DNA of 64,000 nucleotides from an uncultured Collinsella sp. (lineage in GTDB: Bacteria; Actinomycetota; Coriobacteriia; Coriobacteriales; Coriobacteriaceae), in NCBI GenBank assembly GCA_902470925.1, contig CABRIF010000001.1:13109-77108 (forward strand). The letters run 5' to 3'. Below the pieces are notes generated by a model, which saw nothing but the letters and a program-made list of their open reading frames with translations, was not told the DNA's origin and searched no databases. Below are positions 17,044 to 24,729 of the stretch, in pieces. The first letter of the stretch is position 1. Each line of letters opens with the position of its first letter. Both the position numbers and the translations under genes were made by a program.

Positions 17044-17202
17044 ATGGATCAACATCCTAACGCAAGGCCCGTTCCGAGAGGACGGACGCCCCCGGCCTTC
17101 ATCGAGCGCTATAATCGGAAGCGTCCACACATCGCCTGCGGGGGCCTGCCGCCCATGTTGCGCGGCGTCGGTGTAAACAATCTATTGGCACATAACATCT
17201 AG
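17044..17202 (+). pseudogene. IS3-family transposase C-terminal remnant
   Basis: A 52-residue frame contains FIERYNRKRPHIACGGLPPM (from about 17098), which matches the YNxxRxHxALGGxxP tail of IS3-family transposases at the end of the rve integrase domain. The DDE residues and the rest of the element are absent, and no terminal inverted repeats were found, so it is a relic. The first 17 residues are not transposase-like. Its stop touches the ribosome site of the Fic gene. Confidence 0.6.
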
Positions 17203-17215
17203 GAGGGTGGCGCTC

Positions 17216-17830
17216 GTGGCGCTTGAGAACAAACTCGGCATAGAGAGCGAAATCGAACTCGCCCGCGAGGAAGAGCGGCTTACAAAAAGGCGCGCCCTTG
17301 AGTTGTTCGAGGACGGCCTGCTCGGCACCTTTGAGGTGGGCACGTTTGCGGGCCTCTCCCAAATCCACCGTTACCTCTTTCAAGATGTTTACGATTTCGC
17401 GGGGGAGCGCCGCACCGTCAACATCGCCAAGGGCAACTTCCGGTTCGCGCCGGTGATGTACCTCTCTGCCGCCCTTGATGCAATTGACGGGATGCCGCGG
17501 GGTGCGTTTGACCAGATAATCGAGAAGTACGTGGAGATGAACGTCGCCCATCCCTTCCGTGAGGGCAACGGTCGGAGCACCCGTATCTGGCTGGACGCGA
17601 TTCTCAAGAAGGAGCTCGGCATGGTGGTCGATTGGAGCCTCGTGGACAGGGAGGACTACCTCCTCGCCATGGAGCGCAGCCCGGTACGGGATATCGAAAT
17701 CAAGGCCCTCCTGAAAGCGGCGCTCACCGATGCCATCTACGACCGGCAGGTCTACATGAAGGGCATCGACGCGAGCTACCGCTACGAGGGCTACTCCACC
17801 TACACGATGGGGGAGCTTGGCGGTGAGTGA
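17216..17830 (+). CDS. fic: Fic-domain protein (putative AMPylating toxin)
   Basis: This 204-residue Fic/DOC-family protein has the complete catalytic motif HPFREGNGRSTR at residues 112-123, including the essential His112. Fic enzymes transfer AMP or similar groups to protein hydroxyls. The upstream flap region (FRFAPVMYLSAALDAIDGMP) fits the family. GTG 17216 is preferred over GTG 17207 because AGGAGG (17201-17206) would abut the earlier codon. No inhibitory motif is seen in the Fic protein itself. The downstream gene overlaps by 8 bp and encodes a VbhA-like antitoxin, so this is probably a class I Fic toxin. The neighbouring IS remnant suggests horizontal origin. Confidence 0.9.
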   Translation: MALENKLGIESEIELAREEERLTKRRALELFEDGLLGTFEVGTFAGLSQIHRYLFQDVYDFAGERRTVNIAKGNFRFAPVMYLSAALDAIDGMPRGAFDQIIEKYVEMNVAHPFREGNGRSTRIWLDAILKKELGMVVDWSLVDREDYLLAMERSPVRDIEIKALLKAALTDAIYDRQVYMKGIDASYRYEGYSTYTMGELGGE

Positions 17831-18050
17831 ACCGGAGGAGAGCGGGGCGGAGCGGCGCATTTTCGGCCGCGCCCGCGTGATGGGGGCAATCCACTCCGGC
17901 GAGATGGAGGGTACCTACGTCTCCGCAGAGTTCCACGAGGACGCGGACGAGTACGTGCACGGCGACATCTCCATCGAGGAGCTGATGAGGCGCACCAAGC
18001 GCCGCTGGGACTCCAGGCGGAAGCGTCCGGGTGGTGATGACTGCGAGTGA
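17823..18050 (+). CDS. VbhA-like antitoxin of the Fic toxin
   Basis: This 75-residue protein carries SGEMEG at residues 25-30, which fits the (S/T)xxxE(G/N) inhibitory helix of class I Fic antitoxins such as VbhA, where the Glu blocks ATP binding in the Fic active site. The C-terminal YVHGDISIEELMRRTKRR resembles the GxIsleEL segment of the VbhA domain. GTG 17823 is chosen because GGGGGAG lies 8 nt upstream; an in-frame TTG at 17817 is too close. It overlaps the end of fic. In known loci the antitoxin gene usually precedes fic, so the order is reversed here. Confidence 0.75.
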   Translation: MSEPEESGAERRIFGRARVMGAIHSGEMEGTYVSAEFHEDADEYVHGDISIEELMRRTKRRWDSRRKRPGGDDCE

Positions 18051-18301
18051 TGCCGTGGGTGCCAAATGGGTACCAGCGATAGTCCAACCGGTGAGACCTG
18101 GCGACACAGGGAGTCACAAGATGCAACGAGAATCAACCGCTGGCACGATTTCTATCATCGAGTGGGAGTGATTTGTCCCTCAAAACGGTTTGCAACGGTC
18201 TGGACCAGAAAGCAATACAATCGCAGTTCAAAAAGGGCTTCTTCGAAGTGTCGGCATAAAGTTGTTGTTGGTCGGGGAGGTCACATGAGCCCGCTGTCGG
18301 C
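18051..18301. other. Gap with a decayed coding fragment
   Basis: No intact gene was found. A protein-like segment SLKTVCNGLDQKAIQSQF continues to TAA 18257-18259 in the same frame as the uncertain gene at 18302, so the two may once have been one frame. GGGGAGG at 18274-18280 sits before ATG 18285, which opens a different, composition-poor frame of 72 codons. Confidence 0.35.
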
Positions 18302-18727
18302 GTGCCAGCGGCCGGCGAACCTGACGCCGGCGCCCGACCATGGTGCAAAGTCGCCTCGCTGGAGTGCTCGCACGCCGTTGTCCATATCAACGATTCGATT
18401 GAAGATCTGCTCGGGACTCCCCTTTTGCAGGGCGGCGCTCACGAGGATGCGGATCGCACCGCCGTGCTCTCCTTGGTTGCGTGCCTCGCAGACATATCGC
18501 TGAACGGGACGTTTATGGAACGTCTGAAAGCAGGTGCCGACGATTTGTCCGATACCGAGGAAGGGCCGGAGCCCGGCACAGACTCAGGGGGATTCGGTGA
18601 CGGCGCACCTCCTGAGCGGTGGCCTGATCAAATCGAAGTTGAGGGACAGCGCTTTTACCCGGATATCGAGGCGCAGGAGCTCGGCTCCGCTGTGTATATT
18701 GCAGAGCTGATCGCCGGGGCGAGGTGA
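18302..18727 (+). CDS. Uncertain hypothetical protein, possibly broken
   Basis: This 141-residue frame has protein-like composition in its middle and end (AVVHINDSIEDLLGTPLLQG; IEVEGQRFYPDIEAQELGSA), but its GTG start has no ribosome site. The good Shine-Dalgarno at 18274 serves ATG 18285 in another frame, so the gene may carry a frameshift near its start. No family was recognised and there is no signal peptide or membrane segment. It lies in the accessory patch between the Fic pair and the small gene at 18947. Confidence 0.4.
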   Translation: MPAAGEPDAGARPWCKVASLECSHAVVHINDSIEDLLGTPLLQGGAHEDADRTAVLSLVACLADISLNGTFMERLKAGADDLSDTEEGPEPGTDSGGFGDGAPPERWPDQIEVEGQRFYPDIEAQELGSAVYIAELIAGAR

Positions 18728-18900
18728 GGCGGGCGTGCGAGCCCTCCCGATGAATCGCAGCCGGAGCTCCTTGTAGCTCTCGGTGGTCGAGAAGGAGATG
18801 GCATTCATCTCGGTGAGCCAGGTCAAGGCGGCTGGGCGTGCCGAGCATCGCGCGCTTAACCGTCGCCTCGGGGCATAGCTGGATGCGCCCATGGGTAGGC
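18728..18900 (-). pseudogene. Minus-strand coding remnant, frame-disrupted
   Basis: On the minus strand GRIQLCPEATVKRAMLGTPS is followed, one frame away, by LTEMNAISFSTTESYKELRL. Both look like real protein sequence but no single frame joins them. The family was not identified. It may be the end of a decayed mobile-element or phage gene. Confidence 0.25.
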
Positions 18901-18946
18901 CTGCGCGGGTACAATTGGGCAAGGCGACACGGCAGGGAGGCGCGCT

Positions 18947-19207
18947 ATGTTCTACAATTGCGCCGAGCTTGAAGATGGGACGCAGGTGGCGTTTTCTAGC
19001 GTTCTCGACGGCGGCGAGGTGGAGGTTTCCGTCGAGCGCCCCGTTGAGCCGGGCTTCGACGCTGCCATGTGCGCGCTTCCGTCGTTCAAGCAGTCGATAA
19101 TCGAGGGTTTCAACAAGGATGAGATGTCCTACCTTGACTCTTTTGTTCGCAATAACGCGCAGCTCATTTTGAGGCTGGCGCGGGAGGCGTCGAGGGCGTA
19201 TGCCTAG
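18947..19207 (+). CDS. Small hypothetical protein
   Basis: This 86-residue acidic soluble protein begins MFYNCAELEDGTQVAFSSVL and ends in an amphipathic helix (DSFVRNNAQLILRLAREASR). AGGGAGG lies 6 nt before ATG 18947. No family was recognised. It stands alone between decayed frames and a palindromic repeat element, as orphan genes in accessory patches often do. Confidence 0.6.
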   Translation: MFYNCAELEDGTQVAFSSVLDGGEVEVSVERPVEPGFDAAMCALPSFKQSIIEGFNKDEMSYLDSFVRNNAQLILRLAREASRAYA

Positions 19208-19320
19208 GCTTTTGTTCCCGGGTTCGCCCCTCGTCCATTCAGGGCTGTTTTTCGGCCGCGGATGGACGCACGGCGAACCCGGAATCTGCCGATGGACGTG
19301 TGGCGAACCCTGAACGCGTT
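19208..19320. repeat. Short copy of the GATGGAC/CGAACCC inverted repeat element
   Basis: Two direct units beginning GATGGACG (19261 and 19291, period 30 bp) each contain GCGAACCC. An inverted copy, GGGTTCGCCCCTCGTCCATT, lies at 19220-19239. Between them GGCTG-TTTTT-CGGCC forms a hairpin with a T5 loop. The same parts in the same arrangement make up the large array at 24730-25440. Confidence 0.7.
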
Positions 19321-19689
19321 GTAGCCTCGGGGCCCCGAGCTCCGGACTTCCCAGCAGCTGTGCGGACTGCGCGGTGTCCGCGCCCTCACCTCGCGCCCCG
19401 CAGGAAGGGCAGCGCGTCATCCCCACCCGCTAAGAAAATAGTTTCACCATGACACAATTCTGCATCAGCATGCGAAGCGGCGGCTCGACCTGCCGGCGCA
19501 CACCCCCGCCCAATTCCGGCGCCTTCCGGCGCTTATCCGCCAACAACCTGCTCGATCCCGCCTTTGTGTACCGTTTACCGACTTTTTTCGACCGCTCACG
19601 GATGGACTCCTTCCGTTAATAGTTAACAACAGCAATTATAACGACAACGAAATCACGTACGCGACAATAGCCGCGGGGAGGGAGAAGAC
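19321..19689. other. Leader region of the mannose-family PTS operon
   Basis: No gene was found. The segment 19435-19470 is locally AT-rich. Nearer the operon, GTTAATAGTTAAC (around 19615-19627) is a partial palindrome, and AATTATAAC a little downstream may be a -10 element. GGGGAGGGAG before 19690 is the ribosome site of the IIA gene. Confidence 0.4.
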
Positions 19690-20121
19690 ATGCGCTACTT
19701 GCTGCTGGTAAGCCACGGCACCTTCGCTGGAGGGCTGCGCAGCGTGCTCGACATGCTGGGCGGTGGCTCGGATGCGGTGCTGAGCTGCAGTCTTGAAGAT
19801 GGCATGGGCGCCGATGAGTATGTCGAGCGCCTGGAGGCGGTGCTCGATGTGCTCACGCCGGACGACGAGGTCGTTGTCCTGGGAGACGTGCTGGGCGGCT
19901 CTCCGCTCACCAACGCGGTGAAGGTGCTCGAGGCCCGAGGTCTGCTGGGCGCCTCCCTGGCGTTTGGCGGCGCAAATCTGCCCATGGCGCTGACGGCCCT
20001 GCTGCAGCCAGCGTCCCTGTCGCTGGGCGAGGTTGCCCAGGTGCTGCTCGATGAGGGCAAAAGCGGCGTGAAGCAGCTTGTGCTGTCGTCCGATCAAGCC
20101 GAGGACGACGAGGACATTTAA
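19690..20121 (+). CDS. PTS mannose-family EIIA component
   Basis: This 143-residue EIIA-Man fold protein has the phosphorylated His9 in MRYLLLVSHGTFAGGLRSVL. Other family features are the DEVVVLGDVLGGSPLTNAV segment near 58 and the GGANLPMALTALLQ segment near 93. It carries phosphate from HPr to the EIIB encoded next. It is the first gene of a four-gene IIA-IIB-IIC-IID operon. The sugar is not determined; family members take up mannose, fructose, sorbose, N-acetylgalactosamine or glucosamine derivatives. The acidic tail DQAEDDEDI is unremarkable. Confidence 0.92.
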   Translation: MRYLLLVSHGTFAGGLRSVLDMLGGGSDAVLSCSLEDGMGADEYVERLEAVLDVLTPDDEVVVLGDVLGGSPLTNAVKVLEARGLLGASLAFGGANLPMALTALLQPASLSLGEVAQVLLDEGKSGVKQLVLSSDQAEDDEDI

Positions 20122-20183
20122 CGGGTTTGCAGGCTCCGCACGGCCGGTCCGAGGCCGTGCGGCCAGAAGGAAAGGAACGAGAG

Positions 20184-20675
20184 ATGTCGGTTTCATTTTT
20201 GCGTATCGATGACCGTATGATTCACGGGCAGACGTGCACCCGGTGGTCTTTGGAGTACCCCTGCGATGGCCTTGTCGCCGTAAACGATGCCGCGGCATCC
20301 GATCCGGTGCTCAAGCAGGCCTACAAGAGCGCTTCGGAGAAGAAGACGTTCGTCTGGACCCTCGAGGCCTTCCAGCAGAAGTGCCAGAAGGTGCTCGACA
20401 GCAAGGACCGCTACTTCATCATCACCAAGAACCCCCAGGATATGAAGAAGATCCTGGTCGATATGGGCTTCAAGCCCGGTTTGGACCGCGTGATCGTCGG
20501 CCCGTGCAACGACCGCCCCGGTGCCACCAAGCTCGGCAACAACCAGTCGATTACGCAGGAGGAGGCGCAGGCGCTCGAGGACATCACGAACGCAGGCTAT
20601 ACCGTGGAGTTTGCGCTGCTCAAGGAAAAGTCCATCGGCGAGTGGCCCAAGTTCCGGGGCAAGTTCGGGTTCTAA
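20184..20675 (+). CDS. PTS mannose-family EIIB component
   Basis: This 163-residue cytosolic protein belongs to the PTS sorbose/mannose EIIB family. The phosphorylated histidine is His14 in FLRIDDRMIHGQTCTRW, followed by VAVNDAAASDPVLKQAYKSA. ATG 20184 is chosen because AAGGAAAGGA lies just upstream and the product starts as the family does; the open extension back to 20127 is not conserved. It is separate from EIIA, as in AgaVWEF/Lev-type systems. Confidence 0.93.
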   Translation: MSVSFLRIDDRMIHGQTCTRWSLEYPCDGLVAVNDAAASDPVLKQAYKSASEKKTFVWTLEAFQQKCQKVLDSKDRYFIITKNPQDMKKILVDMGFKPGLDRVIVGPCNDRPGATKLGNNQSITQEEAQALEDITNAGYTVEFALLKEKSIGEWPKFRGKFGF

Positions 20676-20770
20676 GTCCGACGCCGCGCGACCCGTGCGC
20701 GGCGCGTTCACGCGATTGAGGTCATTGGGCGCATAGGGCGCGCAATGCGGAAAAAAGGGAAGGCGGAACT

Positions 20771-21623
20771 ATGGAAATCAATGTGTTCCAAGCGGCGCTC
20801 TTCGGCCTGTTTGCCTGTTTGGCATCCATGCCGGGCATGGGCGGAACGACCATCGGTAACTACACGCTCGGTCGCCCGCTCGTTGCCGGCCTGGTGGTGG
20901 GCATCATCATGGGCGACATCACCACGGGCGTCATCGTTGGCGCGGCAATCCAGGTTGTCTACATCGCGCTGGTGACCCCCCGGTGGAACGGTCTCGGCCG
21001 ACGTGCGCGCTATCAGCTACATCGGCATCCCGCTGGCGATCTTGGCCATCAAGGCCCAGGGGCTGGAGCCCGATTCCGAGGCGGCGAAGAGCCTGGCGGT
21101 CGCTCTGGGCTCTGCCGTCGGCACGCTGGGTACGGTGCTGTTCTACGGCACGTCGACGATTAACCTGGTGTGGCAGGGAATCGGCTGGAAGGCCCTGGAG
21201 AAGGGCGAGCTGAAGAAGCTGTACGTGGTGGACATGGTCCTGCCGTGGATCGGCCACATCCTGTGCTCGTTCATCCCGACGTTCTTGATCACCATGGGCG
21301 GCTCCGGCATGGTCGACCTCATGAAGGCGTACCTGCCCATGGACGGCATCGCCATGAAGACGCTCTTCACCGTTGGCTCGCTGCTCCCCACCGTCGGTAT
21401 CGCGATCCTGCTCAAGCAGGTAATCAACAAGCCGGTGGACTTCCTGACGTTCTTCTTCGGCTTCACGCTCGCCGCCGTCATGGGCTGCAACCTGATCGCC
21501 GCGTCGCTCATCGGCGGGTTCTTCGCGGTGATCAACTACAAGATCGAGGAGCTCAAGATCGGTGGCCTCGCGGCTGCTCGAATCGGATCCGGTGTGGACG
21601 ATGACGATGAGGAGGAGATCTAA
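20771..21623 (+). pseudogene. PTS mannose-family EIIC permease, single-base frameshift
   Basis: The first frame starts at ATG 20771 (MEINVFQAALFGLFACLASM) and reads normal EIIC sequence to AAIQVVYIALVTP, then becomes garbage. The correct continuation VRAISYIGIPLAILAIKAQG runs in another frame to TAA 21621-21623. The break is at a run of six C (20976-20981); removing one C restores VTPGGTVSADVRAISY and a full protein of about 283 residues. The protein has several membrane segments and a GATTERED-free, charged tail ending DDDDEEEI. Downstream IID is intact and its start is 1 bp past the IIC stop. The shift may be an assembly error, phase variation in the C tract, or true inactivation; these cannot be told apart here. 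Confidence 0.9.
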
Positions 21624-21624
21624 G

Positions 21625-22473
21625 ATGGCAGATATGGCAACCTCGACTCCGGACAAGCGGGCGAAGAAGCTGTCCCAGAAGACGCTCAACAAGTCGTTCC
21701 GCAACTGGTTCTACGGACACCTCACCTGCTTTTCGCAGGAGCACATGCAGACCTTCGGCTATCTGTGCGCCATGCTCCCCATCGTTGAGGAGCTCTACGA
21801 TACGCCCGAGGAGCAGAAGGATGCGCTCATGACCTACAGCGCGTTCTTCAACACGGAGCCGCAGATCGGCACCATGGTGGTGGGCATCACGGCTTCGCTC
21901 GAAGAGGCCCGCGCGAACGGCGAAGCGGTAACCGACGAGACCATCAACGGCATCCGCGCCGGCCTTATGGGCCCGCTGGCCGGCATCGGCGACTCCCTGA
22001 TCGTGGGCACGCTCATCCCCATCCTGCTGGGCATCGCGCTCGGCCTGTCGAATGGCGGATCCCCGATCGGCGCGATCTTCTATATCGTCGTGTGGAACGT
22101 GCTGATGTTCCTGGGCATGAAGTTCGCTTACAAGCAGGGCTACACGCTGGGCAGCAAGGCGGTTGAGACCCTGATCGGCCCCAAGGCCACGGCGATTCGC
22201 GACTCCATCGTGCTCATCGGTACGGTTGTGATCGGTGCGGTGGCTGCGACCTGGGTTTCCATCACCACCTCGGCGGTGCTTCCCGGAGGCATCGTCTTGC
22301 AGGACCAGCTCGACAGCGTGTTCCCCAAGCTGCTGCCCATGGGCTTCACGGTGCTGTGCTGGTGGCTGATGGCGAAGAAAAAGATCAGCCCCACGGTTGT
22401 CATGCTGATTCTCGTGGCCGTTGCGTTCGTGGGCGTTCTGATCGGGTTCTTCGATCCCGGCCTGACGTACTAG
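21625..22473 (+). CDS. PTS mannose-family EIID component
   Basis: This 282-residue inner-membrane partner of EIIC begins MADMATSTPDKRAKKLSQKT and continues with the EIID hallmark SFRNWFYGHLTCFSQEHMQT. The segment GLMGPLAGIGDSLIVGTLIP near residue 115 is highly conserved in the family. Hydrophobic segments fill the second half. AGGAGGAGA upstream supports ATG 21625, 1 bp after the IIC stop, so translation is probably coupled. Because IID needs IIC to work, the frameshift in IIC matters for this gene too. Confidence 0.93.
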   Translation: MADMATSTPDKRAKKLSQKTLNKSFRNWFYGHLTCFSQEHMQTFGYLCAMLPIVEELYDTPEEQKDALMTYSAFFNTEPQIGTMVVGITASLEEARANGEAVTDETINGIRAGLMGPLAGIGDSLIVGTLIPILLGIALGLSNGGSPIGAIFYIVVWNVLMFLGMKFAYKQGYTLGSKAVETLIGPKATAIRDSIVLIGTVVIGAVAATWVSITTSAVLPGGIVLQDQLDSVFPKLLPMGFTVLCWWLMAKKKISPTVVMLILVAVAFVGVLIGFFDPGLTY

Positions 22474-22511
22474 GCCTGTAGAGGGAAGCGTCCTGCTTTC
22501 CGTATGTGCGT

Positions 22512-22552
22512 GGACCGGACGGTCGTCCTTGAGGGCGGCCTGCCGGTCCTTT
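22512..22552 (+). terminator. Probable terminator or attenuator after EIID
   Basis: GGACCGG (22512-22518) pairs with CCGGTCC (22543-22549), with further pairing inside, and TTT follows. It lies between EIID and the small membrane protein gene and may reduce readthrough. Confidence 0.5.
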
Positions 22553-22573
22553 CGGCCAGGGAGGTTGAGAGGG

Positions 22574-22912
22574 ATGGACAAGGGTTCGGGGACGCCGTCT
22601 CGTCGCTTGAGCCGAGACGAGCTGGTTGTCGAGGCGCAGATGCAGACGCGGGCGATCGGACGCTTGATGGTGTGGCAGCGCCTGGGCTATTCGGCAATCG
22701 CGCTTGGCGTCTTGCTGGGCTGGTGGGGCTTTTACGGCTCCTCTACGGTCGCGCTCGGTGCGGTGGGCGTGGTGCTGCTGGCGATCGGGGTGGCTGCTTC
22801 GCTGGTGCTGCATCGGGGTATCAAGAATGCGAAGTTGAACGTGCGCGCGCTGATGCGCGCTGCAGGTGCCGACGTTGATCGGGCGGCGCCCGACGCCAGC
22901 GATCGCGCGTGA
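22574..22912 (+). CDS. Small membrane protein with two transmembrane segments
   Basis: This 112-residue protein starts MDKGSGTPSRRLSRDELVVE. Two hydrophobic segments in the middle, SAIALGVLLGWWGFYGSSTV and ALGAVGVVLLAIGVAASLVL, are followed by a basic soluble tail (RGIKNAKLNVRALMRAAGAD). No family was recognised. It follows the PTS operon by 100 bp with a hairpin between. GAGAGGG precedes ATG 22574. Confidence 0.75.
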   Translation: MDKGSGTPSRRLSRDELVVEAQMQTRAIGRLMVWQRLGYSAIALGVLLGWWGFYGSSTVALGAVGVVLLAIGVAASLVLHRGIKNAKLNVRALMRAAGADVDRAAPDASDRA

Positions 22913-23084
22913 TGCGCGCTGCCGGATGGCGCTGAGCGACCGAATCGCCCAGGCGAACGTCGTATCGCGCCGCTTTGGACGGGTGTGCGCCTGTTGGTGA
23001 CGAGCAAGCCGCACGGCAAGAAGGCTGCTAGAATCGATGGGCAACATGTCGTGTGGGTAATGATGCCGGAATGGGGAGAACGGG

Positions 23085-23534
23085 TTGGATTACGAGGACG
23101 CAGCGAGAAAACTGATTGTTTTTTCCAGATCCCTGGCAAAGGGTTCCCTGAGCAGCGCGCGGGGCCTTTCTGTGGGTGAAGCCCCCGTTCTCCAGTATCT
23201 GTCAGGCCATGTGGGGGAGGACAAGACGCCCTCTGGTTTGGCGGAGCGCCTGGGCTACTCGCGCCCGCGCATGACGCGCATCCTGGATGCGCTTGTTGCC
23301 AAGGGATTTGTCGAGCGCAGAAACGATCCGAGCGATCGCCGTCGCGTTCTGGTCCGCATAACCGATGCGGGCATAGCCCATGCGCGCCAGCAAAATGCGC
23401 AGGGTGTCGATGCAGTGGCTCGGGAGCTGCAGGCGCTGGGGGACCGCAATGCGGCTGAGCTGCTGAGCGTGCTGGAAAAGGCCTACAGCATCACCTATGA
23501 CAAGGATCACTACCTCAAGCAGGACCGCAAGTAG
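23085..23534 (+). CDS. MarR-family transcriptional regulator
   Basis: This 149-residue winged-helix regulator has the MarR recognition region TPSGLAERLGYSRPRMTRIL followed by LVAKGFVERRNDPSDRRRV, where the DxRxxR wing is intact. TTG 23085 is used as start because GGGGAGA lies about 6 nt upstream and no ATG follows before conserved sequence. MarR proteins respond to small ligands or oxidants. It sits between the mannose-family PTS and a sugar-phosphate isomerase and may control either; no operator was identified. Confidence 0.9.
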   Translation: MDYEDAARKLIVFSRSLAKGSLSSARGLSVGEAPVLQYLSGHVGEDKTPSGLAERLGYSRPRMTRILDALVAKGFVERRNDPSDRRRVLVRITDAGIAHARQQNAQGVDAVARELQALGDRNAAELLSVLEKAYSITYDKDHYLKQDRK

Positions 23535-23706
23535 CACTTCGGCACGGGCGACGATCCGGCGCGAACGGGCGTGCTGCGGCACGGGCGACGGTCCGGCGCG
23601 AACGGGTCCGCCGCTGCCTTGCGCTCGGCGCATAGCTGCTGTATGTCGCTGTTTCAAGTCGATTGAAGCTGCATCTGCTGAGCTTGGATTGCGGAAAGGA
23701 TCAGGT

Positions 23707-23814
23707 ATGAACAACATGCTGGCGCACGGCGCGGGGATTCAAGGTGACCATGTAAACGAGCGGTTGACTGCTCGCGAGGCCGATCTCGGAGAGGAGGCGG
23801 CCGATGTCGAGTAG
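23707..23814 (+). CDS. Short ORF upstream of and overlapping the isomerase gene
   Basis: This 35-residue frame (MNNMLAHGAGIQGDHVNERL, then TAREADLGEEAADVE) has AAGGATCAGGT before ATG 23707, and its stop overlaps the start of the next gene by 11 bp. It may be a leader peptide that couples translation of the isomerase, or a chance frame. No homologous family was recognised. Confidence 0.35.
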   Translation: MNNMLAHGAGIQGDHVNERLTAREADLGEEAADVE

Positions 23815-24616
23815 CCCCAGCTCCCCGGCGCCCGCCCGCGTGTTTGATCCCGGCTTCGACATCAGGCCGACCTACGAGCCTTTGGGGTTCGAGTACGGGG
23901 AGGGCGTGTTCGGCCCTAAGCCTGAGCTCCGTACGCTCGAGGCCATCAGGCCCTCCCTCAAAGATCCCGCCTGCGACGGCCCCGAGGTGCTCTACGCGAT
24001 CGCGATGGACACCGGGCGTGCGGCCGACCGCACAGCCATGGTCGATCGCAATCTGCTTTTCGGCGCCGTGACGTACGCGAGGGGCCGCCTCGGCAGGGAG
24101 CCGGTGCGCTCCCAGGGCCACGTCCACGCGGTTTCGGCGTCGTGCGGGATGTCCACGTGCGAGCTGTACGAGATCTGGAGTGGCGCCGCCTACATCTACA
24201 TGCAGGAGACCGACCACGATGATCCCGGCCGCTGCTACGCGATATTCGCCGAGCCGGGCGACGTCGTCATCGTCCCGCCGGGCTGGGCGCACGCCACCAT
24301 CGTCGGCGATGTGTCCCACAACCTCACCTTCGGGGCCTGGTGCGTGCGCGATTTCGGCTTTGACTACAGCGGCGTGCGCGCCCACGGCGGGATTGCCTGG
24401 TTCCCCGAGGTCGACGACCAGGGGGCGACGATGTTTGTAGCCAACCCCACGTACCGCTCGAGCGATATCGAGGTGCGGCGCCCCGGCGACTACGCGCGGT
24501 TTGGCTTGGAGAGGGGCGTTCCCATCTACGAGCAGTTCACGAGGGACCCCGACCGCATGATCTTCGTGTCGAGGCCCCAGGATTTCCCGCAGCTCTGGCA
24601 GGATTTTCGCCCGTAG
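23804..24616 (+). CDS. Cupin-type glucose-6-phosphate isomerase
   Basis: This 270-residue cupin-fold isomerase is unrelated to the classic Pgi enzyme. The metal-binding motifs are SQGHVHAVS (His106, His108), CELYE (Glu120 or Glu123) and PPGWAHATI (His163). In archaeal cPGI the HxH, Glu and His bind the metal that drives glucose-6-phosphate/fructose-6-phosphate exchange. GAGGAGGCGG precedes ATG 23804. Residues 1-30 extend the cupin core with conserved RPTYEPLGFEYGEGVFGPKP. The position after a mannose-family PTS fits processing of an imported sugar phosphate. Family assignment is firm; the physiological substrate is inferred. Confidence 0.88.
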   Translation: MSSSPSSPAPARVFDPGFDIRPTYEPLGFEYGEGVFGPKPELRTLEAIRPSLKDPACDGPEVLYAIAMDTGRAADRTAMVDRNLLFGAVTYARGRLGREPVRSQGHVHAVSASCGMSTCELYEIWSGAAYIYMQETDHDDPGRCYAIFAEPGDVVIVPPGWAHATIVGDVSHNLTFGAWCVRDFGFDYSGVRAHGGIAWFPEVDDQGATMFVANPTYRSSDIEVRRPGDYARFGLERGVPIYEQFTRDPDRMIFVSRPQDFPQLWQDFRP

Positions 24617-24639
24617 GGACATGGCGGTTGGCGCGGGAG

Positions 24640-24715
24640 CGACATGTGCGACGTGTGCGACGGGCGCGACGGCGTGCGACGCGGGCAACGTGTGCGACGG
24701 GCGCGACGCGGCTGG
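24640..24715 (+). repeat. Short GTGCGACG(G) tandem repeats
   Basis: GTGCGAC recurs many times with GGGCGCGACG between, for example at 24645, 24654, 24675 and 24690. It lies between the isomerase gene and the large repeat array and contains no gene. Confidence 0.6.
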
Positions 24716-24729
24716 CGTCCATGGTTGCT

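Noticed and set aside
15890..19700. attL/attR duplication of the tRNA-fMet 3' end
   Set aside because: No second copy of the TTCAAATCCTGCCCCCGCG end was seen downstream, and no integrase gene is present.
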